DNA of 64,000 nucleotides from positions 31,390,812 through 31,454,811 of the forward strand of contig NC_092875.1 of the NCBI RefSeq assembly GCF_028372415.1, read 5' to 3'. The position numbers were made by a program, and so were the translations under genes. A model generated the notes under the pieces. It saw nothing but the letters and a program-made list of their open reading frames with translations. It made no database searches and was not told the origin of the DNA. Position 1 is the stretch's first letter. Every line of letters starts with the position of its first letter. The stretch is from Notamacropus eugenii (lineage: Eukaryota; Chordata; Mammalia; Diprotodontia; Macropodidae). Positions 51,895 through 63,884 of the stretch are shown piece by piece.

Positions 51895-52335
51895 TTTTTT
51901 TTTTCTGAGATAGTTTTGAAAGACCCTTTATATGCCAAAATATTTATAGCCTAAGTCTTCATGGTGACAAAAAACTGGAAACAAAATGGGTACCCATCAA
52001 TTAACCAAACCAATGAGAGAATGGAAATGTAAGGGATGCCATAAGAAATGACAAGTATGAAGAATTGTTGAAAACATGGGAAAATGTACATGAACTGATA
52101 CCAAGTGAAAAAGAAAGAGTTAGAGAGCCAATGATGAAACATATCTTCTTCCTCTCTGTAGAGAGAGGGAGACATCACTATCACATGTGCTGCTGGACAT
52201 AATCTCCATGTAGGTTAGTTTTGCTTAAATGTTTTCATTTGTTACAAGGAATGGTTTATCTGGTTTGGGATACTGGAGGAATATCAAGAAATGTGTATAA
52301 AAAACAAAAAAGGCATCGATAAATGAAAAATGGCA
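51895..52335 (+). mobile_element. L1 3' region fragment
   Basis: CCAAAATATTTATAGCCTAA, GGGTACCCATCAATTAACCA, ATGTACATGAACTGATACCA, CTTCCTCTCTGTAGAGAGAG: L1 ORF2-end/3' UTR layout, diverged. Confidence 0.8.
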
Positions 52336-52436
52336 TTGTTTTGTAAACCCAATGAACTAATTAGGTTTCTCAAACCCAATGAATTAATTTCCAAATACCT
52401 TTGGGGGAAATAAAAAGCACCATTTTTTAAAATCAG

Positions 52437-52640
52437 AGGACTGGATTAGAATCTCCTATCTGTTGCTTACTACACATTTGACCTTGATAAAGCTCTTTTA
52501 TCTTTCTGGGCCTCTGTTTCCTCATCTATAAGATGAAATGTTTGGGTTAAGCTCCCTTGCAGCACTAACATTCTCCCTTCCATTCTCGGACATTCTCTGT
52601 CCTAAGGTTCTGCCCAATTCGAACATTCTATTTTCTGTGA
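52437..52640 (+). mobile_element. CORE-SINE, type B
   Basis: CTGTTTCCTCATCTATAAGA, GGTTAAGCTCCCTTGCAGCA, followed by two CATTCTC units of the tandem-prone segment (52570-52630). Confidence 0.8.
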
Positions 52641-53260
52641 TCCCAACAGATCCTGTAAGAGCCACATGAAAATATCTTTATTCCAATTTTCTTATTGCAT
52701 TTCCCCATAGCTCCCCTTAAAAAAAAAAAAAAAAAAAGGACCATTGTATTAGTTCTGGGTGCCCAAAGCACTCATTTCAATGGGTCTCCATCGGGCCATT
52801 TGGAATGATTTAGAATCAGGGCCACTCAACTGCCCTCCTGCCCCACTGAGATAGATACCCAGGCTCTACCATTACCTTGTTTCCAGCTCCTAGGTTAGCT
52901 CTCCTTCTTTATAATAGCAACCAAATGTCCCCCAGGCCCACACAGACCATTCTTCTAGTTCACTACAGCAAGAAGTCTCTCCAAGTTACCTTTTGGCCTC
53001 TTCATGTAACCTCTTATTTAAAACCAACCTAATTGACTTTTCCAGACTACCCTCCCAACCCTCCCCCACTTCTTCCTGCAGAGCTCATTACTGGAGGTGG
53101 AGGAAACTGGGGAAGCCTGCCTCCCCCTCATCCTTCCACTTCCCCATCCAGATTAGTGGGTTATAATCTGGTCTTCTGAAGTTCCAAGAGTTTGCATATG
53201 TGTGCCGTTACCATGAATATTCCAGTGACTATAAAGTGAGGACCAGGAAGGGGGGGGGGC
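52641..53260. other. Unique stretch, candidate conserved element
   Basis: Apart from an A-run at 52718-52736 nothing repetitive is seen. 53040-53240 is compact, unique and ends with TTTGCATATGTGTGCCGTTA and CCATGAATATTCCAGTGACT, in which octamer-like and E-box-like strings occur. Conservation cannot be judged from one sequence. Confidence 0.4.
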
Positions 53261-53571
53261 AGGAATATAGAGTTTATTATGATCCTGCCTCCCCCTGCTC
53301 CTAAATTTAAGGGGCCTCAAAGGATTTGTAGGTATTTCTCTTTATTCTAGCCCTAAAAGTAAGAGAGAAAGGTGGGAAGAGGAAAGAGGGAAGGAAAGAT
53401 AGGAAGGATGAAAGACAGAGATAAAGACAGAAACCAGGATAGAAAAGGATAGAGGCAGACAAAGATAACTACCCGTTATTATGGTAATAATAATATCCTG
53501 TGTTTATAGAATAGGTTGATGTTTAAAAATTCCTGTGATTTCCCTGAACAGAACATCTCTCCCTGGTCCCT

Positions 53572-53573
<2 letters not shown>
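53261..53573. other. Unplaced stretch with AG-rich patch
   Basis: 53365-53470 is AG-rich. Nothing else recognised. Confidence 0.5.
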
Positions 53574-53902
<329 letters not shown>

Positions 53903-53934
53903 CTTCATTACTAAATGCTTCCTGTCTAATTCAC

Positions 53935-54500
53935 ATTTGGCTTCTGTTATCTCACTTGACCTTTATTTCCAACCCTGTGAGGCACTGGTTATAATTATGT
54001 CCATTTAACAGATGAAGAAACTAAGGCTCAGATTGGTCAAATTATTTGCTCAGTTCTCCTAGCCAGTAAATGGCTAAAGTAGGATTTGAACCCAAATATC
54101 CCTAACTCCAGGTTCAAAGTTCTACCCACTATGATACTAGCTTGGACTGGTGGTAACCTGCTTTTTCAAGGTCTCTCAGCACCCAGGTCATTCCTTGATC
54201 AATATTCCATTCACTAAAGCCAGAATCCAAGCTGGGTCTATAATGGTAGAAACATGCATAAAGCCCCAAGGTGGTCACTGTTTCTAGACACTGGAGGCAA
54301 TGTGGTATAGTGGCAATGACTCTGGATTTGGATTCCACATGCCTGGGTTTTGAATCCTGACTTTGTCACTTACATATTGGCCCTTGGACAAATCACTTAA
54401 ACTTGGTAGATTTTAGTTTCCTCATTTGTAAAGTGGGATGGTGGTAATAGAAGGGAATTAGATGAGATGGTCTCTAAGGTCCTAAAAGTCACTGATATGA
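53935..54500. mobile_element. MIR (minus) and type B SINE (plus)
   Basis: 53935-54135 minus, MIR (CCTTTATTTCCAACCCTGTG, TTTAACAGATGAAGAAACTA, AGTTCTACCCACTATGATAC). 54292-54500 plus (GGCAATGTGGTATAGTGGCA, TTTAGTTTCCTCATTTGTAA, GATGGTCTCTAAGGTCC). Confidence 0.85.
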
Positions 54501-54884
54501 ACTTGGAATGCATCAAGTTTGTGGCCCCCCAAAAAAATAGCCTAACCCCAAGGGAAATGTGTTTGAGAATTCAAATTTGTTCTTGGAGGGGAAATAAAGA
54601 GAAGAAAATCCTTTTCAGATATTTTTAAAAATATGAATTATTGTCACTTTTAACATGACACTAATGAGGAATTAATATTGATTTTTAAAATATAAAAGTG
54701 ATCTTTTTTCTCACCAATCTTTAAGGTAAGGGTTTTTCATTTCTTTTTTTTAACCACTCCAGAAATTAGAATGGGGAAACTGATTGAAAGAGATATGAAG
54801 TTGGGTAAGGAGGAGGTAAAAATCTGAATTAATTGGATAATTCTTCCCACTGCCCTTTAAACAGATACCTCAAGTAGTAGAGCT

Positions 54885-55090
54885 GGGCAGCATAGGAGAC
54901 TGGGGAGAAGAATTTTAGAAAATCATCTCAATCAATTCTCTCATTTCCTAGTTCTGAAAACTGAGACCCAGAGAGGAGCAACAACCTTGTCCAAGGTCAC
55001 GCAGCAATGGACTGGCAGGGCTGGAACTAGAATCCAGCTCTTTGTTTTGACTTCCTGTCAAAGCTCTAGTCTGGCCACATGTCTCCCCAT
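54885..55090 (-). mobile_element. CORE-SINE
   Basis: GTTCTGAAAACTGAGACCCA, TTGTCCAAGGTCACGCAGCA, GGAACTAGAATCCAGCTC. The right part resembles the copy at 50836-50990. 54500-54885 is AT-rich and unplaced. Confidence 0.75.
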
Positions 55091-55094
55091 GCTC

Positions 55095-56780
55095 CATTTT
55101 CCTCAGCCCACACCCCCATCCCCAGCTGTGGGCCTAAAATGAATGTACTGCTTCTCCCTTTGTGAGAGACCATTTAAGGTTCTGACAGCACCCTGTCCCT
55201 GAAGTCCAGGACGAAGGACAACGACAATGCCAAATGTGGATCACTCATTTTGCTGGGAGCCATCCTGCTATCTCTGGTTGGAATGTGGGGGATGAAGGAA
55301 TCTTCACTCCCTCTCACCAGTTCTGTCTCCCTGCCAAAGTGACCCTCAGCGCGAATGACACAGCCCAGTTCTGACAGAAGCTTCATCCCCAGTGCTCCTC
55401 TATCTTTTTGTTTTCTCCTTGTTGTTGGGCTGCCTTCAAATACATTGACCACTCTAGTGGGGTGCTGGAGGCAGGTGGGGTGGGGTAACTGAATCTTGGG
55501 GTTGTTTGTTTCCAGGAAGCAGGAAACCCCATGAAACATCACAAAAAGGAGACTCGACTTTGAAGTGGGCCTGGCCTCTCTGTAGAACACCATATGTTAT
55601 AGGTCTGAAGCATATAGATCTTCCACACGAGATCATTAGGCCTATGTTTGTCACATTTATTTTAAGCAAACTAGTAGGAAGGGGAGGGGTGAGGTTAATT
55701 GCTAGAGCAATCTATAGCCAGACTGTTCTCCAGATGGGGAAAGAAAGGTTCAATATAACAAGCAAGCATCAACCCCAGATGCATGGCTGAGGGGGGGGGA
55801 TTCTAGGGGTCTTATGAAAGGAAAGATCAGCATTTGGTCTCTGATCTAAGAAGTTTCACCATTGTAGGATTATGAATGAGGAAAGTCAAGAAAGAGGTCA
55901 CCTGTTGTGTCTTTAAAAACAGGGAAAGCAGCAACAACAGGGCAATTTTACTTCCACACAAGAGGAAAAAGGATCTTTTTCCATGGGTTTTCCCAAGATG
56001 GGGCAGGCTTGCCTTCCCCTGGGGTAAAAATCAGCCTGAAGAGTGAGGCATAGGGCAAGTCTTTCTTGGAATGTTCTCCAGATGCAAATTTTATAGAGTA
56101 AAGAGGAGCTGTTCAACTGCCCTTCCTGAGACTTAATGTTTCTCCCTGATTATAATAGGCTGGCGTCTGGGACAGCTTAGGGAGCTGTCCTCTACTTTTT
56201 TTTTAAATTAAGGATGAAATTCCTAATTCACCTCAGTCCCAAATTATAAAGATAATTGAGAAGATAGAGAGGGTCTTGGCAAATGAATAGGATCATGAAA
56301 TGTGAGAGTTCAAAGATGCCCTTCATTGAATCATCCTTTTCATTTTATACCCGAAAGGGATTCAGTCAAGTCTCGAAGGGCCAGAGAGAGCAAATGAGAC
56401 AGTGTAGTAAATGTGCTTCACAAAATTTAAAATACCATATAAAAATGTCAGCTGTTGATGTCATTTTCATCACCACCACTAGCATTATCATTTAATTCTT
56501 TGATGGAGTTCAGAGACAAATGGTCCTGGGAAAAGTCAACATTCTACTACTAGTCTTTTCTATTTAAGGATGTCATTATTCCCTTATCTTTTATCATTCA
56601 TCTCCTTGTTCATCTTGTTTCATGGAGTTCAGATACGAACAGTCCTGGGAAACCTTACTATCTTGCTGTTTATAAATATTTAATGTTATTATTTATTAGT
56701 AATTTTCATCTCCTTCATGCCTTCTTCCAGGAAGTTGAAGGTAGAACAGGTTTTAGGATCAATCTCTACCCTGAGATTCT
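55095..56780. other. Single-copy stretch
   Basis: No transposable element placed. Minus-strand open frame of 139 codons at 55174-55593 and the opposing frame at 55506-55790 have no recognisable domains or splice context, so no gene is called. 56490-56690 contains an imperfect direct repeat (GGAGTTCAGAGACAAATGGT / GGAGTTCAGATACGAACAGT, about 125 bp apart). Confidence 0.5.
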
Positions 56781-56829
56781 TCTTTTCTATGTAAAATGAT
56801 TATGGAAGGGCAAGTATATTTTCAGGACC

Positions 56830-57045
56830 TCAGAGTGAAGACCTGAATTCAAGGCTAGTCCCTGCTACGAATTTGCTTTGTGACTCTGGGCAAATCAGTT
56901 GATATCTCAGAGCTCTAGACAACCCTCTAAATATAGAGATGGAAGAGAAGGTGCCAAACTAAATTGGTAGAGGAGGTTTCATCACCTGCAAGTTTCCTAT
57001 AAAGCTAATGTAATCACAGGTCCAATCCCCATCCCTGTTCTTATC
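56830..57045 (+). mobile_element. CORE-SINE with type C tail
   Basis: GTGAAGACCTGAATTCAAGG, GTGACTCTGGGCAAATCAGT, TAGACAACCCTCTAAATATA, TAAATTGGTAGAGGAGGTTT, AATCACAGGTCCAATCCCC. Confidence 0.85.
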
Positions 57046-57049
57046 ATTT

Positions 57050-58844
57050 CATTCTTTCCTTTAATCTTCTTCAATGGAGAAGTGGGAGTGAGTGGGAAGG
57101 TTAGGTGTCAGTAGGGAGTCTTTATTCGGCTCATATTCTTTTAGATTGTGTGTTCTGTGGACACTTGCTCAGGTAGGGGATAAAAACAAACACTGCCTTC
57201 TGCAGTCACTTGAAAGTTTTGGGATGTAAGTTCAGACTCTTCAGGCTCACTAAAAATATCTTTGGGCGAATTCCAGGAGGAGACTGAAGTATAGGGATAA
57301 AATGCATTTCTTTATTATTCTCTAAGGGAGTTAGAGAGGATGTCTCAGTCCCAGGCCCACTTCAGTAGTTATCCCTCTAACCCATAATACTATTCTAGGC
57401 AAGATGAGTTTCCTTATACACACACTTTCAACAATTACAAAACTTCTAAATCTACTGGGACCCTATCTTTTTTCTGGGGGTGGGGGAAGCAGTTCAATCT
57501 ATTAAATTATGGTTTCCCTCTTCCAACACCAAATAATTTTGGAAACTTTCTAAATAGATAGGAAATTCTCTTTAAATTCTCTTTAAATAGATAGCAAATT
57601 AACTGCATTGGGAGGAGGTGAGGGATATCTCTTCAATCAAAGATTTCAGTCTCAGAATCTGCTCCCTTTATGGGTCTGCTGGCACTCTCTAGATTAACAG
57701 CCCATCCCCCCATTCTTAACCCAGAGCTCCCAAATTCAGTAGGTGTGACTTCAAACTTGGTGGTAAAAGGGCTAGAGAAAGGAAGCCAGCATGTCGGGCC
57801 CTCGTGTGAGGTGATGGTTACCAGAAATATCTCAGCATCTCTCAGCTGTCCCAGAACAGTTGCTGCCAACAAGCAGAGGGGCTGAGCCTGGAGCCCAGAA
57901 CTGAGGTGCCCAGAAGGGCTGACGGGGGACTGGCCGATACCTTATCAGATCCACTCCTGGGCTGAAGGATGGTACAACCGGAAACGAGGCCAGCAGCCAA
58001 ATGCTACTGACCCAGCAGCCCATGCCACCTTGCCCAGCCTAGAGCCTTTAAGATTCTCTAGCCTCCTTCTGCCTCCACTGTGCCCCAGGTAATTAAGAGG
58101 ATTTCTTGGGTTAGGGTGGGCTCCTGGATGACACTCCTCTCCCCCAAAGTAAATTCTTCCCCTGACATGCTGCCCAGCTGGGGAGTAGCCTTGGGTGTTG
58201 AGGGGAAATGATGTCTGAGTTTTTTGTTGTGGGGCCACCACGTAAGCAGAAGCCACTTAAAAAGATGAAGGGATGTCTTTCAACTGGGCAGCTCCATATA
58301 TAAGTTGCCATATACAACTTATATATGGTAAGATAGCTTAGTCATGGGTTAGTCTGAAGGGGAAAGAAGGAGTCTGCCAGGACTGAGAATTGGAAGGGAG
58401 GATTTGGGGAAGGGGCCAGGGCTTAAGCACGTTGAAGGGATCTGGGGCTCCCAGATCCAAAGGAGCAAGGTTGCTTGCTTGAGTGCTCCTATTCGGCTGT
58501 ACAGGTGCCTCTGCTGTTCTCACATCTCCACCTGGAGACTTCTGGCCTCTAGCGCTAATGTGATTTCGAAATCTAGCTGGCTCTAGGCGCTGCAATGGGC
58601 TATAAAAATAACCCTCTTTCCTCTTTGAATCTGGAGTGAGAGCGCATTAAAAAGCCAGACTGAGAAAGAGGAGAGGGAAGTCTGATCTTTTCTTCAGAGG
58701 CTAGACTCTCCCAGGACTGAACCCGAGTAACTGTTCCTGGGTTCAGAGCTAGGAGTCCTTTTTGGAGGGAGAGGATGATGGTCCTAATCTCTCTAGGCCC
58801 AGCAAATATGCTTGTTGTTAAGATAGAAATCAACTGGGAGGCGA
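57050..58844. other. Single-copy, G+C-richer stretch
   Basis: Few repeats. Holds a perfect hairpin (58294-58328) and a MEF2-like CTATAAAAATAA string at about 58601. A short direct repeat CTCTTTAAATTCTCTTTAAA lies at about 57568. Several open frames on both strands lack recognisable domains. Confidence 0.5.
58294..58328. repeat. Perfect 14-bp inverted repeat, 7-nt loop
   Basis: CCATATATAAGTTG (58294-58307), loop CCATATA, CAACTTATATATGG (58315-58328). Every base pairs. Confidence 0.97.
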
Positions 58845-59245
58845 TTGGGAAAGGGGTCTTGAGGACCTGGGTTAGAATTCTGACTGGCGTTAAGAAGGTC
58901 ACTTCTCTCTTGGTCCGTTTCTTTCTCTGTGACTAGTTATCGCTGAGATCCCTTACAACTCTGAACCTATGGTCCTATATGGAAACAGATTTTCTCAGGA
59001 GACCAAATTATAGATCAGAAGATTGCCTGGTAGGCACAGAATTAGATCAAGAAATGGCCATTCTTATTGGGTGCTTTTTCTTATCTGTGGTATAGCAGAT
59101 ATAAAGCTGGACCTAATCCCGCCTTGGACACTTATTGTGTACTCCTGAGCAAGCCCCTTACCCTCTCTGATGCTCAGTTTCCTCACTCATAAAATCTCTT
59201 CTCTAAAATGGGCTCACTCTCCTCAGCCCCTAAGATTCTACCACA
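58845..59245 (+). mobile_element. Two CORE-SINE fragments
   Basis: 58845-58975: ACCTGGGTTAGAATTCTGAC, TAAGAAGGTCACTTCTCTCT, GAGATCCCTTACAACTCTGA. 59088-59245: GCAGATATAAAGCTGGACCT, CTGAGCAAGCCCCTTACCCT, CAGTTTCCTCACTCATAAAA. Confidence 0.72.
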
Positions 59246-61025
59246 TGCGTGACAATAGCACAAGAAAGCCCCTCGTAGGGTGTAAACAAGCTTTCGGCGT
59301 GTTTTTGCGCCTCTTGTCTCGAATCTGGGAGGGTTGTTAAAAAAGATCCCTGTGGAAGGAGAGATCGAACTTAAAACCTTCCCACTCTCGGCCTCTTGGA
59401 AGGTAGAGGGAAGTCCTCAGGGCTGGAATTTCCCCTATAACGTTGAATAGGGACCTGAACACTCAGGAACTGGGAGAGCTATCGCCCAGAAACGCCGCAG
59501 CACTCCAAATTCCTCCAAAGGGCATTCATTTTCCCCGTCATCAGGCTTCCCTTTAACTTGAGAGTGGGGTAATAAACACTTTTTTTTCTTGCTAAAGCAA
59601 GAGTGATTTGCCGCTGGTGATCTTACAATCAGTTGTGGGCTCTATAGAATCCTGCGCACCCTAAGGCTGGGTGGATCAAAGGCTGTGTTTCGCGTAGTAA
59701 CCAAGTTTTAAGTGGGTAGGTTAAGGAGCAGTCGGACTGGACCTAGAGTTTCTGGGCTAGGAGTCCCAAGATCAGGATGCAGATATGCGCCCAAGCTTAG
59801 CATCCGTAGCCCGAGGAAGATAGGAGGGCATGGAGAGGCAGGGGAAGTGGCCTTGGGCTGATGCTGGCGGAGCCCCTAAGGAACTCATCTTCTGGATGAA
59901 CGAGCAAGCCCAGTAGGGTATCCTTGAAGTCTGACCTTAGTCAAGTTGGGAACGTGCTCTGACAGACCCAAAAAGTTTTTTGAGCCCTTGATGTGTAGGA
60001 AGAGATCGGTCTTTACTAGTAGGAAGGGGAAAGAAAATCCTACCAGGTATCTGTCTGCTACGCTAGGGAGAGAGGGTGCACTAGTCATGCGTTTACAGTT
60101 TGCCAAATACCCAATCCCTCTTAGTCGCCTCTGGTCCCTGAAAGGAAGCCGCCGACAGAGGCGGCCTGGGTTAACCAGTGCCTCCAGACATGCCAGCTTT
60201 CGAAACACGCGGGAGTAGCGTGTTCCCTCCATAATTATACTCCGAGAACCAGACAGACTCCAGTGTCCTGTGCATTTTCCATGCTTGGAGTAATGAAAGC
60301 GGCTTCAGGAGAGGTCCCTGAACCGGTACTAGCCTAGGCCCGAGTACCCAACGAACAGAGGCCTCCTTATGCCCAGCACTCTCTCACTGAGGCAGCGTTT
60401 TCGCTAGATAAGGTTATGGTTCCCTAGGCCTAATGGAGGCTTGGGCCCGAATTGGCCGGAAATCTGTCGCTCTTCCAATTTTTCCAAGGAAGCTCCCACT
60501 CGGACCGTTTGTTTTCTCCGGTGTTCTCCCAGATGTCCCCAGCAAGTGCCCGGGGGAACCCTGCGAAAGACCCTTCCTTCCCCTCCGAAGTGATTTCTTA
60601 GGGGTTCAAGAAAACAGTTACACTCAAGTCGGTCCCAGAGCGTTCAAATTACTAAGGTTCGGAGACAAACTGTCAGAAATTCGTCACTGGCCAGATGGCC
60701 CAAGGAACCTTTTTTCATAGATTTTCGTTGGGCTTATTGCAAGACGCTAAAATACTTGTAAGATAAAAAGACGGGTTTCCTTGAGTTCTCTCTCTGAACT
60801 TTCCCCCTCCTGGACCTTGGTAGGGTGGTCCCCTTTATTTATTATTAATAATAATAACATGATATTAATAGCAACTTTGAAAGTTTACAACTCTTTGAGA
60901 GTGGCAGTCCAGGATTATTCTCCCTTTGTTATAAAGATGAAAACAGATGGGTTTCCAGTTTGTTCAGAGCAGCTGCTTCCCCAGCATCCAGCACCCTCCA
61001 ACTCCACCCTCAATTCAAAGTGGAC
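59246..61025. other. CpG-retaining single-copy stretch
   Basis: Markedly more CpG than most of the window (for example CTTTCGGCGTGTTTTTGCGC at about 59291). No repeat placed except a TAA run at 60840-60855. A forkhead-like TGTAAACA occurs at 59281. Overlapping open frames at 59885-60232 and 60433-60720 have no recognised domains, so it is reported as possible regulatory DNA only. Confidence 0.5.
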
Positions 61026-61029
61026 ACGA

Positions 61030-61275
61030 ATACACACACACATATACATGTGTATGTATATGTTCCAGGTGTATGTTATTTATTACACATAATATACTGC
61101 ACATATAGCAATATATTGATATAGATACATGCACACATTATGTATGTATATGTGTGCATGTGTATATACATATACACGTATATATTTGTGTACATATACA
61201 CAGTGTACATATACACAAATATATACGTGTATATGTATATATAGTGTGTGTGCATCTGTGTGTATGTGTGCTTAT
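61030..61275. repeat. TA/TG/CA microsatellite with long hairpin
   Basis: Mixed TATG, TACA, TGTG units. Contains an exact 28-bp inverted repeat, listed separately. Confidence 0.95.
61163..61241. repeat. Perfect 28-bp inverted repeat, 23-nt spacer
   Basis: Left arm 61163-61190 (core CATATACACGTATATATTTG), right arm 61214-61241 (core CAAATATATACGTGTATATG). All 28 positions pair. The spacer TACATATACACAGTGTACATATA contains a short TGTACA palindrome. Confidence 0.96.
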
Positions 61276-61494
61276 TGTATTTCTCTTTAGTTTTGAGTAG
61301 GAGAAATACTGTGTCACAGAGGATTCTATTCAATTCAACAAGCTAGTGCTTGAGACAACAATACTGGAAGGATACCTAAATATACAGAGATAGAAATTGG
61401 TAACAAATGCTCACGTTACACGTCCATTCCATTTTTTTTTTAAGTGAATAAATGCCAGGTTAGTTCAGAGAATAGAAACACGCGTATCTTTGGG

Positions 61495-61805
61495 TCAATT
61501 CAATTTAATGCAAAGCTGTATGATACTTCCAAACATTCATTAAACGTCTACTTCGGGCTCAGCACCAAAAAACAAAAACGGCAATAAAAAAAAAAAGAGC
61601 AAGTTCTTGCCCCTGGAAATCTCAAAATGGAGGATCTAGAAAGGACCTCAGAGGTCATTTAGTCCAAGCTACTTGTTTCCGAGATGAGGAATTTAAGGCC
61701 GGGAGAAATTCAGCGTCTTGGCCAAGGTCACGCGAACCTCGAGCGGCGGGGCCAGCCGGGGTCGGTGTTCGAGTTCCATTTCAATTATTCCACGGCGGAG
61801 CTCTT
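61495..61805. mobile_element. L3-like fragment and a type B SINE
   Basis: 61495-61620 plus (TTCATTAAACGTCTACTTCG, GAGCAAGTTCTTGCCCCTGG). 61625-61805 minus (GATCTAGAAAGGACCTCAGA, CGAGATGAGGAATTTAAGGC, CCAAGGTCACGCGAACCTCG). The SINE keeps many CpGs in its tRNA-side part (CGAGCGGCGGGGCCAGCCGG). Confidence 0.72.
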
Positions 61806-61809
61806 AAAC

Positions 61810-63882
61810 TGGGCAGCAAGCTTTATACAATGTACGAGAACCAGACGTATGCACTAACAAATGAGCGCGATTCTCGGTAGATTGTAAAAATAGCGCGGCG
61901 GAGAGGGTCACATACAGGGTTCTTAGGGCGTTTGAGGACAGAGGGAACTTTTGGGGCTGCTGTTGGTGGCAGGGGGGTAAGTTAAGTTGCAGAAAGTGGC
62001 TGGAATGGAAGCAGGTTAGTAATAGAACTCTGATATTGTCTAACTAGCTGGGAACCCCAGAGTCAGAGAGGGGAGCCAAGGCCTGTCCGCAACTTTCCCC
62101 TAATTTACCCTCCTGACTGAATCGAAGAGAGAGGACTGGCGAGATAGAGAGAATAGACTTTTCGTTTGCTGCTGAAAAACATGGCACACAAAAGCCATTG
62201 GCTAATACGCTCACCCAGAAGCGCAATTGCTCTCTTTACCCCACACCCCAAACAACGCGGCGCATCTCCCCGAAACCGACAGGCTTAACTTGAGATTCAA
62301 AGAGTCTAAAGGTTAAGAATTATCATCCCCACGACGGCTAAGAAGGCCGTAGGAGTTGTGACGGCGGTTCAGCTGCCTTGTTTATCCGCTGAGTTATTCT
62401 ACTCCATCATCACCACCCCCACCCTATTCTGGGGCAGGCTATAAAAAAATAAACTATTTTCCTTGTTAATAAATCTCAGCTCCGCTCTCCTTTTAAAGGA
62501 CTCCAACCTTCCGTGAGCCGAGCGGGAGGGAGCAAAGAGATTACTCTCCAAGCACGATTTATGTGGCGCGGGGTTCTTCCAACAATCGAAGTCATAAAGT
62601 GGAATGAGAATTGAAGTGGTCGGGAGGGACCCTGCAACCACAAACACGTTCAGGCAAGCAAACAATGTGGAAATTCTTAAAGCAGTCTTTTTCTGCAGAC
62701 GTCTTGAAATAAGCGATCTTCCCTGTCAGCTGGGGGAAAGGGGGAGAAATATATTAACTGAAGACACAATCTAAAATTACTCCTTGGGTTGGAACAGGAG
62801 GGCAGAAGTGGGGGGGGGGGGCTTGCTGGAGAAACTGGTGTCCATATTTCTTTCTGCCGATGTATGATTTCAGGATATTCCCTCTCCCTCCCGGCCCCCA
62901 ATCACCTCCACTGCCTCCCCCCCCCCCCCCCCTTTCTTCCTCGCTGTCCATTCATTACATTTACTAGTTCACAGTCGCTTAAATGGGAAAGAAATGGAGT
63001 CCGGCTGGCCGATTGGAGCCTCTCTTCTCCTTTCCTTTATTAGTCAGACCAAACCGACGTGCCCTGCGCCTGTCCCGAGGGCGCTGGGTGAGGTCTCCCG
63101 CAGGAAGGCAGGAAAGCTCCCCGTCCTCCGAGGCAGCCTGCCTGGATTGTGAGAGTCTGCCCAGGAGTGACCTTTCTCAGGCCATTTGGGGACCAAGGCT
63201 GATAACCCGGGGAGGCTCCTTGGAGCGCCAGACCGGGCATTATTATCTGAGACCCAGCTATCTGCCGCAGTCCCGACCCGCGCTTCCTCGGGGGCAGGGG
63301 GAGGGAAGAGGGAGAGAGACTAGCAGCCACTTCCTTCCGGGAGTGTCGGCTTCAAAAAAGGGGGTAGGAGAGAAATGGGGGTCGTCCCCCTTTCATGTTC
63401 TCTTCTAGTTCAAGCTCCGGCCCCCTTTGCTTCCGAAGGGTGCACCAATAGTCCCGAGGTGGCCTAGACAAAAAGCAGAGCAGGGAAGGAGCTGGGTTGG
63501 GGGCGGGCAGTGAAGGGGGCAGCGCACTCAGACCTAGACCTGGCGCAGTGCGGGGAGGGTGGAGACACTCTGGCCGGTCTAGGGGCCTCCAGCTCCCAGC
63601 GGGGTGGTACTGGACCGGACCGCCTGGCCTACACCCGCTCCATCCATCTCTTCTTGAGGCAGGGCTGGGGGAGGCAGAAGCGGAGGAGGATGGAGGCCCA
63701 AGCAGCCCCCAGTCAATAGGAAGGCAATTGGGGATCGATTCCGAACTAAATTGATTTGGGAGCGGGTAGGGGTGAGAGAAGGAGAATCAGGGTTTTCCCA
63801 AGCCAGCACCTACCTCAAACACTAGCATAGCTGTTTATCCCGACTCCTGATTCAAGGACATAGGTCATTCACATTGATTCAG
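61810..63882. other. CpG-retaining single-copy stretch, possible regulatory DNA
   Basis: About 2 kb with no transposable element placed and repeated CpG-rich patches (61730-61910, 62260-62360, 63050-63300, 63480-63620). 62370-62600 combines TTGTTTATCC, CTATAAAAAAATAAAC and GTTAATAAATC strings, which look like homeodomain, forkhead or MEF2-type AT-rich sites beside CpG-rich sequence. Open frames (for example 62983-63408 plus, 141 codons) have no recognised domain. Whether this is an upstream exon, promoter or enhancer is unknown. Confidence 0.5.
62810..62932. repeat. 12-G run facing a 16-C run
   Basis: G run 62810-62821 and C run 62917-62932, 95 bp apart on the same strand and so mutually complementary. 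Confidence 0.95.
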
Positions 63883-63884
63883 AA

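Noticed and set aside
55174..55593. 139-codon minus-strand frame overlapped by an opposing frame
   Set aside because: Composition-neutral, no domain recognised, and a length that can occur by chance in 64 kb.
58294..58328. Possible microRNA precursor
   Set aside because: The stem is only 14 bp with a 7-nt loop, too short for a typical pre-miRNA; kept only as a structural observation.
62983..63408. 141-codon plus-strand frame in CpG-retaining DNA
   Set aside because: High G+C reduces stop frequency; Arg/Ser/Pro-rich with no recognisable domain. It might be part of an upstream exon, but sequence alone does not support that.
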